Numbered from the stretch's first letter, positions 1 to 8,747 are shown. The stretch: 43,915 bases of DNA from CAYXZO01 sp964469505 (GCA_964469505.1 CAYXZO010000016.1:1-43915), one strand, 5' to 3'. The notes: generated by a model from the sequence alone, not told the origin. Made by a program: numbers and translations.

Positions 1-726
1 ATCATATTCTCCCTGGAGCATTCTCAATCTTTGCAGAAGAGGTTGGGGTTGGGAACGGGGAGGGCTTTCTTCCAGCTTCGAAAATAACCACAGCGCTCCG
101 GTACTGATTCCGGTAAGAATCAGCAGAGCCAGATAAGGGCTGAAGTGTAGACCGGACCAAATTCCGGTAGATAGAATCGCTTTCAAACCACTGATGAACC
201 CACCCGCCAGGATTGTCGCCAGTGACCAGGTCGAATAATACAGTGAAATAGCTTCGGTGATTTCCGTTCCCTGGGCCGTGCGCATTATGAAAGGCAGGGC
301 ACTGACCTGCAGTAGCATAAACCCCACTCCCCAACTCCAAAAAGCAAGTCGCACCAGCTGCAATTGGTGCCAATTAACCGCATGGAGCAACAATACGCTT
401 ACGAGGGGAATCAATACAGCCGCAGCGACGAAATAACGTTTTAGGGGTCTTCCTTTGAGATAGAGCCCCAAGGGAAAAGCAAAGAGCAATACGCCTAAGA
501 AACGGTAACTGGTGAACTCGGCAATTTGAGGATCGGGGTACCCTTGTTCCCGGAGGTAGATATTCAAAATCAGATTGAACCCTGCATTAACCAAGTTTAG
601 CAGCAGTGCACCTCCGGCAAGAAACAGCAACGAGCGGGGCAGAAGAAAATAACCGCCGAACAACCGGCAGAACACCCTGGGAATCTTATCCAAATTGGGG
701 GTAGCGCACATTTTCTCAACTGACAT
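1..726 (-). CDS. MFS-type transporter, N-terminal part (cut by window edge)
   Basis: The reverse strand is open from ATG at 726 (second in-frame ATG at 711) to the first base of the window, giving at least 242 residues with no stop. The product is very hydrophobic, with about six membrane-spanning stretches in pairs. A loop after the second helix, containing the residues LYLKGRPLKRY, sits where MFS proteins carry their basic motif A. Half of a 12-helix transporter is the simplest reading; the rest lies outside the window. Substrate cannot be told. Neither start has a good Shine-Dalgarno site, so the exact start is open. It is divergent from the 3D-domain gene at 1050. Confidence 0.72.
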   Translation of the reverse strand, partial: MSVEKMCATPNLDKIPRVFCRLFGGYFLLPRSLLFLAGGALLLNLVNAGFNLILNIYLREQGYPDPQIAEFTSYRFLGVLLFAFPLGLYLKGRPLKRYFVAAAVLIPLVSVLLLHAVNWHQLQLVRLAFWSWGVGFMLLQVSALPFIMRTAQGTEITEAISLYYSTWSLATILAGGFISGLKAILSTGIWSGLHFSPYLALLILTGISTGALWLFSKLEESPPRSQPQPLLQRLRMLQGEYD

Positions 727-1049
727 GGATTCGAATATCAGTCTTTCACATCTGGTAAGTCGATGGCACTCTTACTTCATTCTCATCCCGGCCTGGTCCG
801 CAATAAAGGGCCATGACCTCCTTGTATCGAGAATAACAGTTCTATTCATCCCCACAATAAAAAGGTTGTTTTTACTCCCGTTATGGTTATAAATAGCGTT
901 GCGTTTATTGATAATGGTAATTTCTTTCCCTTGAGTTAGATCCATTTCTTAGTCCATCAACCATTTTCATAAATAGTTGTTTAATGTGATTCAGCGCATA
1001 GGCCCTTTGCCATGGGAAAGGTATCGTTTAACCAAGTAAGAGGAATACT
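727..1049. promoter_or_regulatory. Divergent intergenic region, promoters expected
   Basis: This AT-rich 320-nt stretch lies between the divergent MFS and 3D-domain genes, so both promoters must be here. On the plus strand TTGTTT followed about 16 nt later by TATAAA (around 860-890) is a weak sigma-70-like candidate. An AGAGGA Shine-Dalgarno sequence lies just before the ATG at 1050. I see no protein relic, RNA gene or operator that I can name. Confidence 0.35.
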
Positions 1050-1637
1050 ATGAGAAGTTCTATAAACAAAATAAACTCCATTAAGAAAATAAAACACCCA
1101 GACCGCATTTCCCGAATCTGGTGGGAACTGCTGGGGATAGCCCTCGCATTGTTGATCATTTTCGGTCAACAAATTCGCCACGCTCAAGAAATTACGGCTT
1201 TGAATGTCAAACACATCCAGGAAGTAGATTCTCTGCAAAATCAGATCCGTGGGTTAGCCCAAAGCTTAGCGCTGTTTACCAACGGCAAACCGTTAATCTT
1301 CACCGCTTACAATGCTCTTACCGCCCAGACCGATAACACCCCTAACATCACCGCCAGCAATAAGCGGATTTTTCCGGGGGTGTTGGCTTTGAGTCGGGAG
1401 TTATTAAAACCTTACAATGAAAGCGCCCAGATAGCCTATGGTGATACCGTTTGGGTAGTTATTCCTCTTCAGGTCGAGGATACCATGCATCGACGCTGGC
1501 AGAATCGAGCCGACATATTCATGCTGGATTATCATCAGGCTCTGGCTTTCGGTAAGCGCCGTGGTTATCTGTATCACCATCAAATCAATCATAAGGATTT
1601 TGCTGCCCTTACCCCCTCCCGCAAGCAGCAGCTATAA
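1050..1637 (+). CDS. Membrane-anchored 3D-domain protein
   Basis: 195 residues. A basic N-terminus precedes one membrane helix (about 24-40), then a heptad-like coiled coil (about 42-72), then a 3D domain (about 82-170). The three aspartates that name the fold are visible: D95 in TDNTP, D144 in VEDTM and D155 in RADIF, followed by the usual ALAFGKR ending. 3D domains have the double-psi beta-barrel fold of MltA-type lytic transglycosylases and act on, or bind, cell-wall glycans. The N-in topology puts the domain in the periplasm. Start chosen by AGAGGA five bases before ATG. A strong terminator follows, so it is monocistronic. Enzymatic activity is inferred only from the fold. Confidence 0.75.
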   Translation: MRSSINKINSIKKIKHPDRISRIWWELLGIALALLIIFGQQIRHAQEITALNVKHIQEVDSLQNQIRGLAQSLALFTNGKPLIFTAYNALTAQTDNTPNITASNKRIFPGVLALSRELLKPYNESAQIAYGDTVWVVIPLQVEDTMHRRWQNRADIFMLDYHQALAFGKRRGYLYHHQINHKDFAALTPSRKQQL

Positions 1638-1664
1638 ATTCCCTTACCCTCCTCTCCTCCAGCC

Positions 1665-1697
1665 GAAAGCGGGCCTCCCCAGCCCGCTTTCTTTTTT
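1665..1697 (+). terminator. Rho-independent terminator of the 3D-domain gene
   Basis: A perfect 10-bp GC-rich stem (1665-1674 with 1682-1691, GAAAGCGGGC / GCCCGCTTTC) with a 7-nt loop is followed directly by six T. It lies 28 nt after the stop codon at 1637. Confidence 0.9.
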
Positions 1698-1808
1698 CTC
1701 GAATCTCACTTCGTGTTAGTGAATCTGTTAGTGATATATGCCCAATAATACCCTAAAATACTCTAAAGATTGGCCCAATGAATATCCGCTAAGTCATTGA
1801 AAATATTG

Positions 1809-1882
<74 letters not shown>

Positions 1883-1941
1883 CGTTGGGCCAAATGGTAG
1901 AAGATGAAACCACACTTGGCAATCTTTTTCAACAACCGGAA

Positions 1942-2238
1942 TTACTCGGAATCGTCCAGGGCTTCCAGTCGTTTTTCAAACTCGGATAGACCTTCGGAAT
2001 CACTTTCTAATGGCAATACCGGCGGAGGAGCCGTCGGTGGCGGTGCCACTGAGCCCCGCTTTAGTTTATCCAGCAAAACCTCCATATCCCGATTGAACTC
2101 CTCCAAGGTCTTTTCTAGCCTGCGGGTAAGCTCGGCCAGCAGGATTTCGGAATAATTGTGGCTAATACCTGCTAGCAAGGTGTCTATCCGGTCCTTCAGA
2201 AAAGCAAAGCGCGGATCGGAAAATTCAATTTCGGCCAT
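1942..2238 (-). CDS. Small hypothetical protein, helical with proline-rich hinge
   Basis: 98 residues from the ATG at 2238; a GTG two codons earlier is possible, but AAAAGGG six bases upstream favours the ATG. The first 60 residues are mostly helical and charged, with possible coiled coil. A proline-rich hinge (APPPTAPPP) follows, then a short acidic helical tail. There are no cysteines, membrane segments or known motifs. It lies 22 nt after tgt on the same strand and is probably the last gene of that transcript. Function unknown. The amphipathic-hinge-tail layout would suit a small scaffold or adaptor, but that is a guess. Confidence 0.6.
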   Translation of the reverse strand: MAEIEFSDPRFAFLKDRIDTLLAGISHNYSEILLAELTRRLEKTLEEFNRDMEVLLDKLKRGSVAPPPTAPPPVLPLESDSEGLSEFEKRLEALDDSE

Positions 2239-2260
2239 AACCACCCTTTTTTAAGTAAAA

Positions 2261-3397
2261 TTAACCTTTCTTTGCACTGGTACCAACGCTTCCCCACTTC
2301 TGATAGCGGGCCAACCATTCCCGGGCAAAATTGCTGAAATTTCGCTTCTCGATAGCTCTGCGAATATCAGCCGTCAAGTCGGCATAAAATGTCAGATTGT
2401 GAATTGTCCCCAACACATAGGCCAGAGGATCACCCGTGAAGTAAAGGTAGCGTAATACCATGCGGGAATATGTCTGACAGGTGTAGCAGCGGCATTTTGT
2501 ATCTACCGGATAGCTGTCTTTACGATAAGCTTTGTCTTTGATCCGAATTTTGCCCGTGCGGGTGAATAAGGTCCCGCTACGGGCATACCGGGTGGGTATC
2601 ACACAGTCGAACATATCCACTCCCCGCTCAACGACGGCCAGAATATCTTCCGGCAACCCGACCCCCATGACATAACGGGGTTTGTTTTCCGGCAATAGCG
2701 GTGCCGTGTAGCCAACGATCCGCTTCATCTCTTCCAAACCTTCACCCACACTGACACCCCCGATGGCGTAGCCGTCAAAATCCAGCTCACAGATTTCCAT
2801 GGCACTCTGGCGCCGTAAATTTTCGTAGGTGCCGCCTTGCACTATACCGAATAGTGACTGTTCCGGCCCCAAAGGCACCTGTTTACAACGTCGGGCCCAT
2901 AAAGTGGTACGGCGCACCGCTTCCCGCGTGGCCTCCAGAGAGGCAGGGTATTCCAGGCATTGGTCAAAAGCCATGACAATATCCGCCCCCAATATCCGCT
3001 GAATTTCGATGGAGCGTTCGGGGGTTAACGTTACGGGCGAGCCTCGATCTTCATATCTGAAAGTCACACCCTCGTCGCTAAGTTGCCGATGGGGCAGCGA
3101 AAAAACCTGGAATCCCCCCGAGTCGGTAAGTATTGGTCCCTGCCATCCCATGAAATTGTGGAGTCCGCCGCTGCGGCGCACCGTACCCAATTTTTCCTGG
3201 GTGGAGAGGTGGTAAGTATTGGCCAAAATAATTTGAGCACCCGACTCCTTCACATCACGAGGTGGCAAAGAATGAACGAAGCCGGCAGTACCCACCGGCA
3301 TGAAAACGGGGGTTTCCACCGTGCCATGACTGGTTTGGAGCACTCCGCGCCGCGCCCCGGAGGGATCTAAAACTTTCACTTTAAAACGTATAGCCAT
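2261..3397 (-). CDS. tgt: Queuine/preQ1 tRNA-guanine transglycosylase
   Basis: 378 residues, the usual length for bacterial TGT. It exchanges G34 of GUN-anticodon tRNAs for preQ1 on the route to queuosine. Visible motifs are DSGGFQ (general-base Asp at 92), FDQC, the GIVQGG substrate loop, AIGGVSVGE, FDCVIPTR with the nucleophilic Asp, and the zinc site CRCYTC plus the later His in TIHN. The start ATG has AGGA six bases upstream. It begins 8 nt after the CpeT-like gene. No other queuosine genes (queCDEF, queA) are in the window. Confidence 0.97.
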   Translation of the reverse strand: MAIRFKVKVLDPSGARRGVLQTSHGTVETPVFMPVGTAGFVHSLPPRDVKESGAQIILANTYHLSTQEKLGTVRRSGGLHNFMGWQGPILTDSGGFQVFSLPHRQLSDEGVTFRYEDRGSPVTLTPERSIEIQRILGADIVMAFDQCLEYPASLEATREAVRRTTLWARRCKQVPLGPEQSLFGIVQGGTYENLRRQSAMEICELDFDGYAIGGVSVGEGLEEMKRIVGYTAPLLPENKPRYVMGVGLPEDILAVVERGVDMFDCVIPTRYARSGTLFTRTGKIRIKDKAYRKDSYPVDTKCRCYTCQTYSRMVLRYLYFTGDPLAYVLGTIHNLTFYADLTADIRRAIEKRNFSNFAREWLARYQKWGSVGTSAKKG

Positions 3398-3405
3398 TGT
3401 AGTTC

Positions 3406-4101
3406 CTATTTACCGTGAGTTTTTCTGAGTAACCATTCCCGCTGAGCTACAGGTTCAGCTTCCCCAGCAACAAAGCGGTCATAATCAAATCTGATTTCTT
3501 CAGGCCCAACCTGTATTCTAAGCCGTTGATACCCACCGGATTCAAACGGCAAGCAGCAAAAATCCTCCATCGTACTCCCAACCAATCCCGTAGCGGATTT
3601 CTTGAAAATAAACTCACAGCCATTCAAACGGGTTAAGGCCTCCAGGGGCGGGGCTCCGCCGCTGAAAGCACCTTTATAAAAAAACGTTTGCATCAACACC
3701 TCGCCCGGATCCCAGGGTGCCAGCAATAAATATCCCTGTTGCCAGGCAAATTCCCCCGCCATGGCGTTGGAAATCCGGTACTTTAAAGCTTTTTGACGAA
3801 TCCCCGTACTATCCGGAGGGGGCTCAGTGGTGAGAATCTCCACCTGTAATCCGGGCAGTTTGACGAGGCCGCTGTCATTTACTTCCCACACAGAAAAGGA
3901 GCCCGTGGCCTGCTGTACCAGTTGATTCATCAATTCCAGACGCACATCCTTGGTACCCAACAGTTCCTTGAAAGTGGTAAAACGTAAATATATGACCAAC
4001 ATGGCAATCAGCGTTGCCGCACTCACAAGGTAAGGAGTCATATGGGATGGAATACCCCGGGGTGCGGGTTTCAAGGGCGGTGCGCCAGGATCAACCACCA
4101 T
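3406..4101 (-). CDS. CpcT/CpeT-like protein with N-terminal membrane anchor
   Basis: 231 residues from ATG 4101 (GAGGG just upstream, overlapping the previous gene by 31 nt); ATG 4041 is an alternative, directly before the single membrane helix (about residues 22-40). The soluble part resembles the CpcT/CpeT family: a QQGYLLL-like strand, LNGCEFIF, GLVGSTMEDFC and a late strand-rich region with RFDYDRF. Cyanobacterial members attach or transfer bilins to phycobiliproteins, but homologues exist in non-photosynthetic bacteria with unknown roles. No phycobiliprotein or bilin gene is nearby. I assign the fold or family, not the lyase reaction. A tetrapyrrole or lipid-like ligand would be a reasonable hypothesis. 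Confidence 0.6.
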   Translation of the reverse strand: MVVDPGAPPLKPAPRGIPSHMTPYLVSAATLIAMLVIYLRFTTFKELLGTKDVRLELMNQLVQQATGSFSVWEVNDSGLVKLPGLQVEILTTEPPPDSTGIRQKALKYRISNAMAGEFAWQQGYLLLAPWDPGEVLMQTFFYKGAFSGGAPPLEALTRLNGCEFIFKKSATGLVGSTMEDFCCLPFESGGYQRLRIQVGPEEIRFDYDRFVAGEAEPVAQREWLLRKTHGK

Positions 4102-4643
4102 TCACCCTCATAATCGGTGCATTTATCCAAGACAAATCCACTCCCCTCGATCAGCTCTTCCGCCGTTGCGCGAGGTACGCGATGTTCCTGAGGGGGGCCA
4201 TTTTCCAGGCCCTGGTCAGGTAACCAATCCACCACCATCAATTTACCCCCCGGTCGCAGGACGCGATAGAGTTCCCTTAGATTCTGCTCTGGCTCGTGGA
4301 ATTCGTGAAATACATTGATCAAGACTGCACCATCAACTTCATCATCAGACAAATCAATAGCAACTTCCTCCACCAACAACAATTGCACATTTAAGCGGGG
4401 CTCCCTTTCTCCCAGCAAATCCAACATTTCTTGTGAAGTATCGGCGGCTATCACCCGTCCGTCTTCACCCATGGCCGCCGAGGCGGGGAAGGTGAAAAAG
4501 CCGTTACCGCATCCTAGATCCAGAATAGTACTGCCTGGCGGTAATCCCAGAATCTGTAACAGCACATCCGGCTTCATCCGGTGGTATCGCTCGGGAGCGA
4601 TCAACCGCTCGGCTTTTTCCGGATCGAATTTATGACCCGCCAT
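4071..4643 (-). CDS. SAM-dependent class I methyltransferase
   Basis: 190 residues. Rossmann methyltransferase motifs are clear: motif I LDLGCGNGFFT, the acidic ribose-binding end of strand 2 in VIAADTS, and a LRPGGKLMVVDW motif after NVFHEFHEP. The layout is that of small UbiE/arsenite-methyltransferase-like enzymes, but the three cysteines of ArsM are absent and the substrate is unknown. The ATG at 4643 overlaps the aminotransferase stop (TGATG) and has AGGAG five bases upstream, so translation is probably coupled. The end overlaps the CpeT-like gene. Confidence 0.85.
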   Translation of the reverse strand: MAGHKFDPEKAERLIAPERYHRMKPDVLLQILGLPPGSTILDLGCGNGFFTFPASAAMGEDGRVIAADTSQEMLDLLGEREPRLNVQLLLVEEVAIDLSDDEVDGAVLINVFHEFHEPEQNLRELYRVLRPGGKLMVVDWLPDQGLENGPPQEHRVPRATAEELIEGSGFVLDKCTDYEGEWWLILAHRP

Positions 4644-5482
4644 CAACACTCCTTTCTTGTTTCCAGTTGCAATAGCTCATTGAAAGCCTGTTGCAGTTTT
4701 CTGGTCCACCCGTATTGGGAAGTAAATCCATCCCAGTATACCGATAATATTCCCACTCCTGTGCTGGTTATGAAAGCCTCATCCATTTCCTGCAGCTGGG
4801 AGCGAAAAATTTTGGTTTCCATGACTTCCACTCCCAGCTGCTGGGCCACTTCCATCACGGCACCACGAATAACCCCCGGCAAAATACCCAGCTCCAGTGA
4901 GGGAGTCAGTAACCGGTCCGCTCGGACCAAGAAGATATTTCTGATGGCACCTTCGGTGATTAGCCCCTCGCGATTGAAAAATACTGGTTCAAACGCTCCC
5001 TGCCGAGCCGCTTTACGCTTGGCCAGAACGTTACCCAAATAGTTACCACTTTTGATGGCTGGGAAAAAACGTAAAAGAGGAAAGCGTTCCTCAGGTAAAA
5101 AAACCACTTTCACCGGTTCGGGAGGTCGCGGCGACAGAGTACGACCGGTAAGGTAAATTGCCGGTTTTGCAATCGGTTCCCAGGGCACTTTTTGCAAACT
5201 TCCACCGGTTACAATCAGGCGTAACAGTCCCTGCGAGAGATTATTACGGTTAATGAACTCCTGAAATAATTCCTGAAACCATGAATCGGGAGGTATGGCA
5301 GATATTTCCAGCAGAGAGAGTCCCTTTCTAAGACGACTCAGGTGACGTTCACCCCTGAAAGGAGTACCATTCTCCACCCGCAGGGTCTCAAACAGCTGCA
5401 GGCCGTAAAGAAACCCCTTATCCTCTAACGGCAAAGCGGCTTCTGTCGCCGGGACCCAGGAACCATTAACATAATACTCCAT
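4643..5482 (-). CDS. Class IV PLP aminotransferase (BCAT / D-amino-acid transaminase / ADC lyase family)
   Basis: 279 residues, typical for fold-type IV PLP enzymes. The Schiff-base lysine is K144 in AIKSGNYLGN. The conserved glutamate is E177 in ITEGAIRN, and the phosphate-binding turn and LPGVIRG segment follow. The family includes branched-chain aminotransferase, D-alanine aminotransferase and 4-amino-4-deoxychorismate lyase (PabC). Sequence alone does not separate them. Length and lack of extra insertions fit PabC or D-amino-acid transaminase at least as well as IlvE. No pabA/B or ilv genes are adjacent. Its stop overlaps the start of the methyltransferase gene. Confidence 0.85.
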   Translation of the reverse strand: MEYYVNGSWVPATEAALPLEDKGFLYGLQLFETLRVENGTPFRGERHLSRLRKGLSLLEISAIPPDSWFQELFQEFINRNNLSQGLLRLIVTGGSLQKVPWEPIAKPAIYLTGRTLSPRPPEPVKVVFLPEERFPLLRFFPAIKSGNYLGNVLAKRKAARQGAFEPVFFNREGLITEGAIRNIFLVRADRLLTPSLELGILPGVIRGAVMEVAQQLGVEVMETKIFRSQLQEMDEAFITSTGVGILSVYWDGFTSQYGWTRKLQQAFNELLQLETRKEC

Positions 5483-5544
5483 AAGCCCGTCACCAGGATG
5501 AGACTAGCAACATCCAAAACATGTCGAGGGCTGAAGTGGATTGC

Positions 5545-6201
5545 TTATGAAGCCAGGCGTAGCACTTCCTCAACCAGCTTTTCGATTCCGCTAGCGGCCT
5601 CGCTAATACGACCGGCAAGCATATAGGCCGGAGTGGAGACCACTTTATGCTCTTCGTCCACAACAAACTTGTCCACTGGACAATTGACATGTACTCCGCC
5701 CATTTTCTCGATATTGGTAGCGGTGTCCTGGTCGGTTCCAATGGTCAATTTAGCGCCTTTGCCATAGATATGGGGAATCATAGCCGGTGCGATACATACA
5801 AACCCCAGTGGCTTACCGGCCTCGGCCATGGCTTTGGCAAACCGTAACACATCGGGTTGAATGGTGCAGTCCGCCCCTTTGACTGCAAAATCGCATAAAT
5901 TCTTGGCTGCTCCGAAACCTCCCGGGAAAATGGCCCCGTCGTAATCAGCCGGATTAGCTTGAGCAATGTCAATTATATTGCCCCGGGCTATGCGGGCGGC
6001 TTCAACCAGTACATTACGGCTTTCACCTTCGGCCACCTCACCCGTCAGGTGATTCACGACGTGCATTTGGGGAATATTAGGCGCCATACATTGAACTTCA
6101 GCTCCCGCCCGATCTAGAGCTAGAAGAGTTATGACACTCTCGTGAATCTCCGCTCCATCATAAACTCCACACCCCGAAAGGATTACAGCAATTTTAGGCA
6201 T
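5545..6201 (-). CDS. elbB: ElbB, DJ-1/PfpI-like glyoxalase III-type protein
   Basis: 218 residues, closely matching E. coli ElbB throughout: ILSGCGVYDGAEIHE at the N-terminus, NHLTGE, PGGFGAAKNL, the nucleophile elbow GFVCIAPAM (Cys136), LTIGTD, CPVDKFVVDE and TPAYMLA. ElbB belongs to the class I glutamine-amidotransferase/DJ-1 superfamily. The E. coli enzyme has weak glyoxalase activity and was linked genetically to isoprenoid synthesis; its physiological role is unsettled. GGAGG stands eight bases before the ATG. It lies 40 nt after the Rieske gene, so probably the same transcript. Confidence 0.96.
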   Translation of the reverse strand: MPKIAVILSGCGVYDGAEIHESVITLLALDRAGAEVQCMAPNIPQMHVVNHLTGEVAEGESRNVLVEAARIARGNIIDIAQANPADYDGAIFPGGFGAAKNLCDFAVKGADCTIQPDVLRFAKAMAEAGKPLGFVCIAPAMIPHIYGKGAKLTIGTDQDTATNIEKMGGVHVNCPVDKFVVDEEHKVVSTPAYMLAGRISEAASGIEKLVEEVLRLAS

Positions 6202-6241
6202 AGGTAATCCTCCTTTAATTATGAGTTAAGCTTAATTGCAT

Positions 6242-6610
6242 TCACCATTGAAACCGATCCAATTCCGGGTCCGAAGGTTCAGGTTCTTCCACACCCGTAA
6301 GGTTGACCCAGATGAAGCCCTCTTCAACTCGGAGAGGGTAACGGGCCAAGCGAGGCCAACGAGGGCTGATTCCCTCGCCGGTGGAGATGCGATACCGCCA
6401 ATCGTGCAACGGACAGCGCACCTCATCGCCCCGAATATCGCATAGCTCAAACTTAAATCCTTGGTGGCGGCAAGTTCCGGAACGAGCCAGGAACCCATCT
6501 TTAGTATGAAAAATGGCGATCTCCCGGCCCTGGAGATTGAAGTTGCGGGCGGTCCCCAGTGGGATTTCGGTGGTGGGAACCAAGCGCTGCCATCCGTCGG
6601 AACTCTTCAC
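6242..6610 (-). CDS. Rieske [2Fe-2S] ferredoxin-like protein
   Basis: 122 residues, a single Rieske domain. Cluster ligands are C47 and H49 (CRH) and C66 and H69 (CPLH), with 16 residues between the pairs, as in NirD-like and ferredoxin-type Rieske proteins rather than cytochrome bc1 proteins. There is no signal peptide, so it is probably cytosolic and carries electrons for an oxygenase or reductase not present here. The GTG start overlaps the NUDIX stop (GTGA), a four-base overlap typical of translational coupling. Confidence 0.92.
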   Translation of the reverse strand: MKSSDGWQRLVPTTEIPLGTARNFNLQGREIAIFHTKDGFLARSGTCRHQGFKFELCDIRGDEVRCPLHDWRYRISTGEGISPRWPRLARYPLRVEEGFIWVNLTGVEEPEPSDPELDRFQW

Positions 6611-7209
6611 TGATCTATCTCCCAGATACGTCGTAAGATTTTTTCCGCCCAGAACAGACCAACCATGGTTTTGGCATCGGTTATCTGATCGCGACGTAAT
6701 AGCTCCAAAGCAGTGTCCAGCTCCAATTCTACAATTTGGAGAAATTCATCATTATCCCGATCAGGTCGTGATAGATGTAACCCGGTGGCTAGATATAAAG
6801 CCATTTTCTCGTCAGCGTAGCCGATGGCGGGGTGGATGTGGCAAAGAAAAGTCCAATTGTCGGCTTCATACCCTGTTTCCTCCAGCAGCTCACGTTTGCC
6901 CGTGGTAAGGTAGTCCTCACCAACATCCACTTTCCCGGCGGGCAGTTCATAAAACACCTGGCGGGGGGCATAGCGGTACTGCCGTTCCATGATAATCTTC
7001 TCACCCTCAAGCACCGGAATAACCACTACCGCGCCCGGGTGTAGAATATACTCTCTGGTACTCCGGCTGCCATCGGGTAAAGCCACTTCATCCCGCCGGA
7101 CATGCAGCAGTTTCCCATCGAAAATCACTTCACTGGAAAGGGGATGTTCTTCCAGCTCCTTCAACGAAGCTTTCATAGCTGCAAATTCGTTCGACATATC
7201 AAAATCCAT
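6607..7209 (-). CDS. NUDIX hydrolase, ADP-ribose pyrophosphatase type
   Basis: 200 residues. A complete NUDIX box (G-x5-E-x7-RELLEETGY, about residues 92-114) binds the catalytic metal. The N-terminal strand-rich part with VVVIPVLEG and ERQYRYAPRQ is as in NudF/ADP-ribose pyrophosphatases, which cut ADP-ribose into AMP and ribose 5-phosphate. Substrate is inferred from the subfamily look. The start is uncertain: ATG 7209 has AGGAG 11 bases upstream, while TTG 7215 has it at 5. Confidence 0.9.
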   Translation of the reverse strand: MDFDMSNEFAAMKASLKELEEHPLSSEVIFDGKLLHVRRDEVALPDGSRSTREYILHPGAVVVIPVLEGEKIIMERQYRYAPRQVFYELPAGKVDVGEDYLTTGKRELLEETGYEADNWTFLCHIHPAIGYADEKMALYLATGLHLSRPDRDNDEFLQIVELELDTALELLRRDQITDAKTMVGLFWAEKILRRIWEIDQ

Positions 7210-7242
7210 TAGCAATAACGCTCCTACAACAAAAAAGCTCCA

Positions 7243-7890
7243 TTATAGCCCGGTACGAACGCTTTCCAACAAATGACGCAGCACATTTTCCGTGCCGGAA
7301 ATGATGAACTGTACCGATAGGGTCACCACTAATAACCCCATAATTCGGGTGATGATTCTCAGGCTAGTTTTACCAAAGCGTCTGACTAACTCGTGGGAGT
7401 AGCGCAATACGAAAAAGGTGGCCAAGCTTGCGAACAGCACCGCCCCAATCAAGGCCACCAGTTGCTGCCAGGTCTGCGCGTTGGCCCGGAAAACCATTAC
7501 GGTGGCAATAGCGCCCGGCCCGCTGAGGACGGGAATGGCCATGGGGATAATGGTGATATCTTCCCGCTCGATCACCTCGTAGCGCTCCTTTTCAGTGATC
7601 TTGGCCTTGGGATGTTGCCCGCGAATCATGCTCATCCCAACCCCAAAAATGAGCACCCCCCCGGCGATACGAAAAGCATCTAGGGTAACGTGGAAGAGTT
7701 GAAAGATGAAACGACCCAAAAACATGAATACTATCAAAGTCACCGCAGTAGCAAAGGCGGTACGTTCAGCCTTTACGCCCAGTTCGCGGGGCTCATCGCC
7801 GGCGGTTAACGAAACAAATATCAAAGCTGCCCCAAAGGGATTGAGGATTACCAGAATAGCCGGGACTATGCGCAGTAAATAGTCGATCAT
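7243..7890 (-). CDS. MarC/NAAT family integral membrane protein
   Basis: 215 residues with six membrane helices and the MarC-family signatures: an N-terminal NPFGAALIF segment, GGVLIFGVGMSMI, IPMAIPVLSGPGAIATVMV in the middle, and RIMGLLVV near the end. Members were once tied to multiple antibiotic resistance, which was later not supported for E. coli MarC; related archaeal proteins transport neutral amino acids. Transport role unproven. The ATG overlaps the stop of the preceding gene (TAATG). Confidence 0.92.
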   Translation of the reverse strand: MIDYLLRIVPAILVILNPFGAALIFVSLTAGDEPRELGVKAERTAFATAVTLIVFMFLGRFIFQLFHVTLDAFRIAGGVLIFGVGMSMIRGQHPKAKITEKERYEVIEREDITIIPMAIPVLSGPGAIATVMVFRANAQTWQQLVALIGAVLFASLATFFVLRYSHELVRRFGKTSLRIITRIMGLLVVTLSVQFIISGTENVLRHLLESVRTGL

Positions 7891-8738
7891 TAGGCCATAC
7901 TTTCCCGGGTGGTCAACACTTTGTTCAATAGCTCGGTATCATCGGACATAATTCCCCGAACCCCCGGCAACCGTTTTAGTTCCCTGATTTTTTCCGCATC
8001 GTTTACCACCCAGACATGGATAGGAATACCTTTAGTCCGCGACCAGTACAGGGCGCGGCCCTGGACGTTGGTGTAATAGGGGTGGAGAAAATCGGGATGG
8101 GTCAGATGAAAGCCCAGAGGGACCCGTAGAGAAAACCGCCCCCGACGGTGCCACAACAAAGCTGTGAAAATTGTGGGGTCGGCCATTTTCACCCGCCAGA
8201 TATTCAGGGGGTTGAAAGAAGACACAATCACTCTATCGCGGAGGCCATGCCGGTGAATAAACATCACCACTTCCCGTTCCAGGCGCATATCGGAGAAAAA
8301 ACTGAAGTTCTTCAACTCCATGTTGATTATGATGTCAGAGGGTAGAGCATTGATGACCTCCTCCAAAGTCGGTATAGCCTGGTAGCTTGTATCCCAATTA
8401 ACTGCCGCGTTTAATTGAGCTAGGTCTCCGTACTTGTAATCTGCCAAGCGCCCTTTTCCGTCCGTAGTGCGCTCCAGTCGGTCATCGTGAAACACCACCA
8501 GACGTCCATCCCGGGTTATGTGAACATCCAGCTCTACGGCGTTGCACCCATCGGCGATAGCTTTCCGAAAGCCAACTAGCGTATTTTCCGGCGCCAGGGC
8601 CGCCGCTCCCCGATGCCCGAACCGCAAAAAAGGGTGCTGCCGGTAAATAACCGAAGTATCCAGCGGGCGCCAGAAAAACAGGTGCTTGAAAAGCAGAGCC
8701 AGAGCAAATAATCCAAAAAGCCAAGCCGTTAGGGTCAC
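7890..8738 (-). CDS. Membrane-anchored glycerophosphodiester phosphodiesterase
   Basis: 282 residues: an N-terminal membrane helix (about 4-20), then a GDPD TIM barrel. Catalytic and metal residues are visible: GHRG (H42, R43), APENT (E51), VELDVH (E69, D71) and FHDD (H84). The family releases glycerol 3-phosphate from deacylated phospholipid headgroups such as glycerophosphoethanolamine. The anchor may place the domain at the outer face of the inner membrane. GTG start; GGGAG of the preceding gene's end lies 13 nt upstream, so the start is less certain. It overlaps marC by one base. Confidence 0.92.
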   Translation of the reverse strand: MTLTAWLFGLFALALLFKHLFFWRPLDTSVIYRQHPFLRFGHRGAAALAPENTLVGFRKAIADGCNAVELDVHITRDGRLVVFHDDRLERTTDGKGRLADYKYGDLAQLNAAVNWDTSYQAIPTLEEVINALPSDIIINMELKNFSFFSDMRLEREVVMFIHRHGLRDRVIVSSFNPLNIWRVKMADPTIFTALLWHRRGRFSLRVPLGFHLTHPDFLHPYYTNVQGRALYWSRTKGIPIHVWVVNDAEKIRELKRLPGVRGIMSDDTELLNKVLTTRESMA

Positions 8739-8747
8739 TAGTGGTAA

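Noticed and set aside
2..373. Open frame of 123 codons on the minus strand at the left edge
   Set aside because: It is a shadow in another frame of the MFS transporter, whose frame is open from 726 to the edge and codes for clear membrane helices.
746..814. 22-codon minus-strand frame with AAGGAGG directly upstream
   Set aside because: The ribosome site is only two bases from the ATG, the peptide is unremarkable, and there is no attenuator-like structure; could be a leader peptide but cannot be supported.
5490..5741. Minus-strand frame overlapping elbB
   Set aside because: Shadow frame; elbB itself matches E. coli ElbB along its full length.
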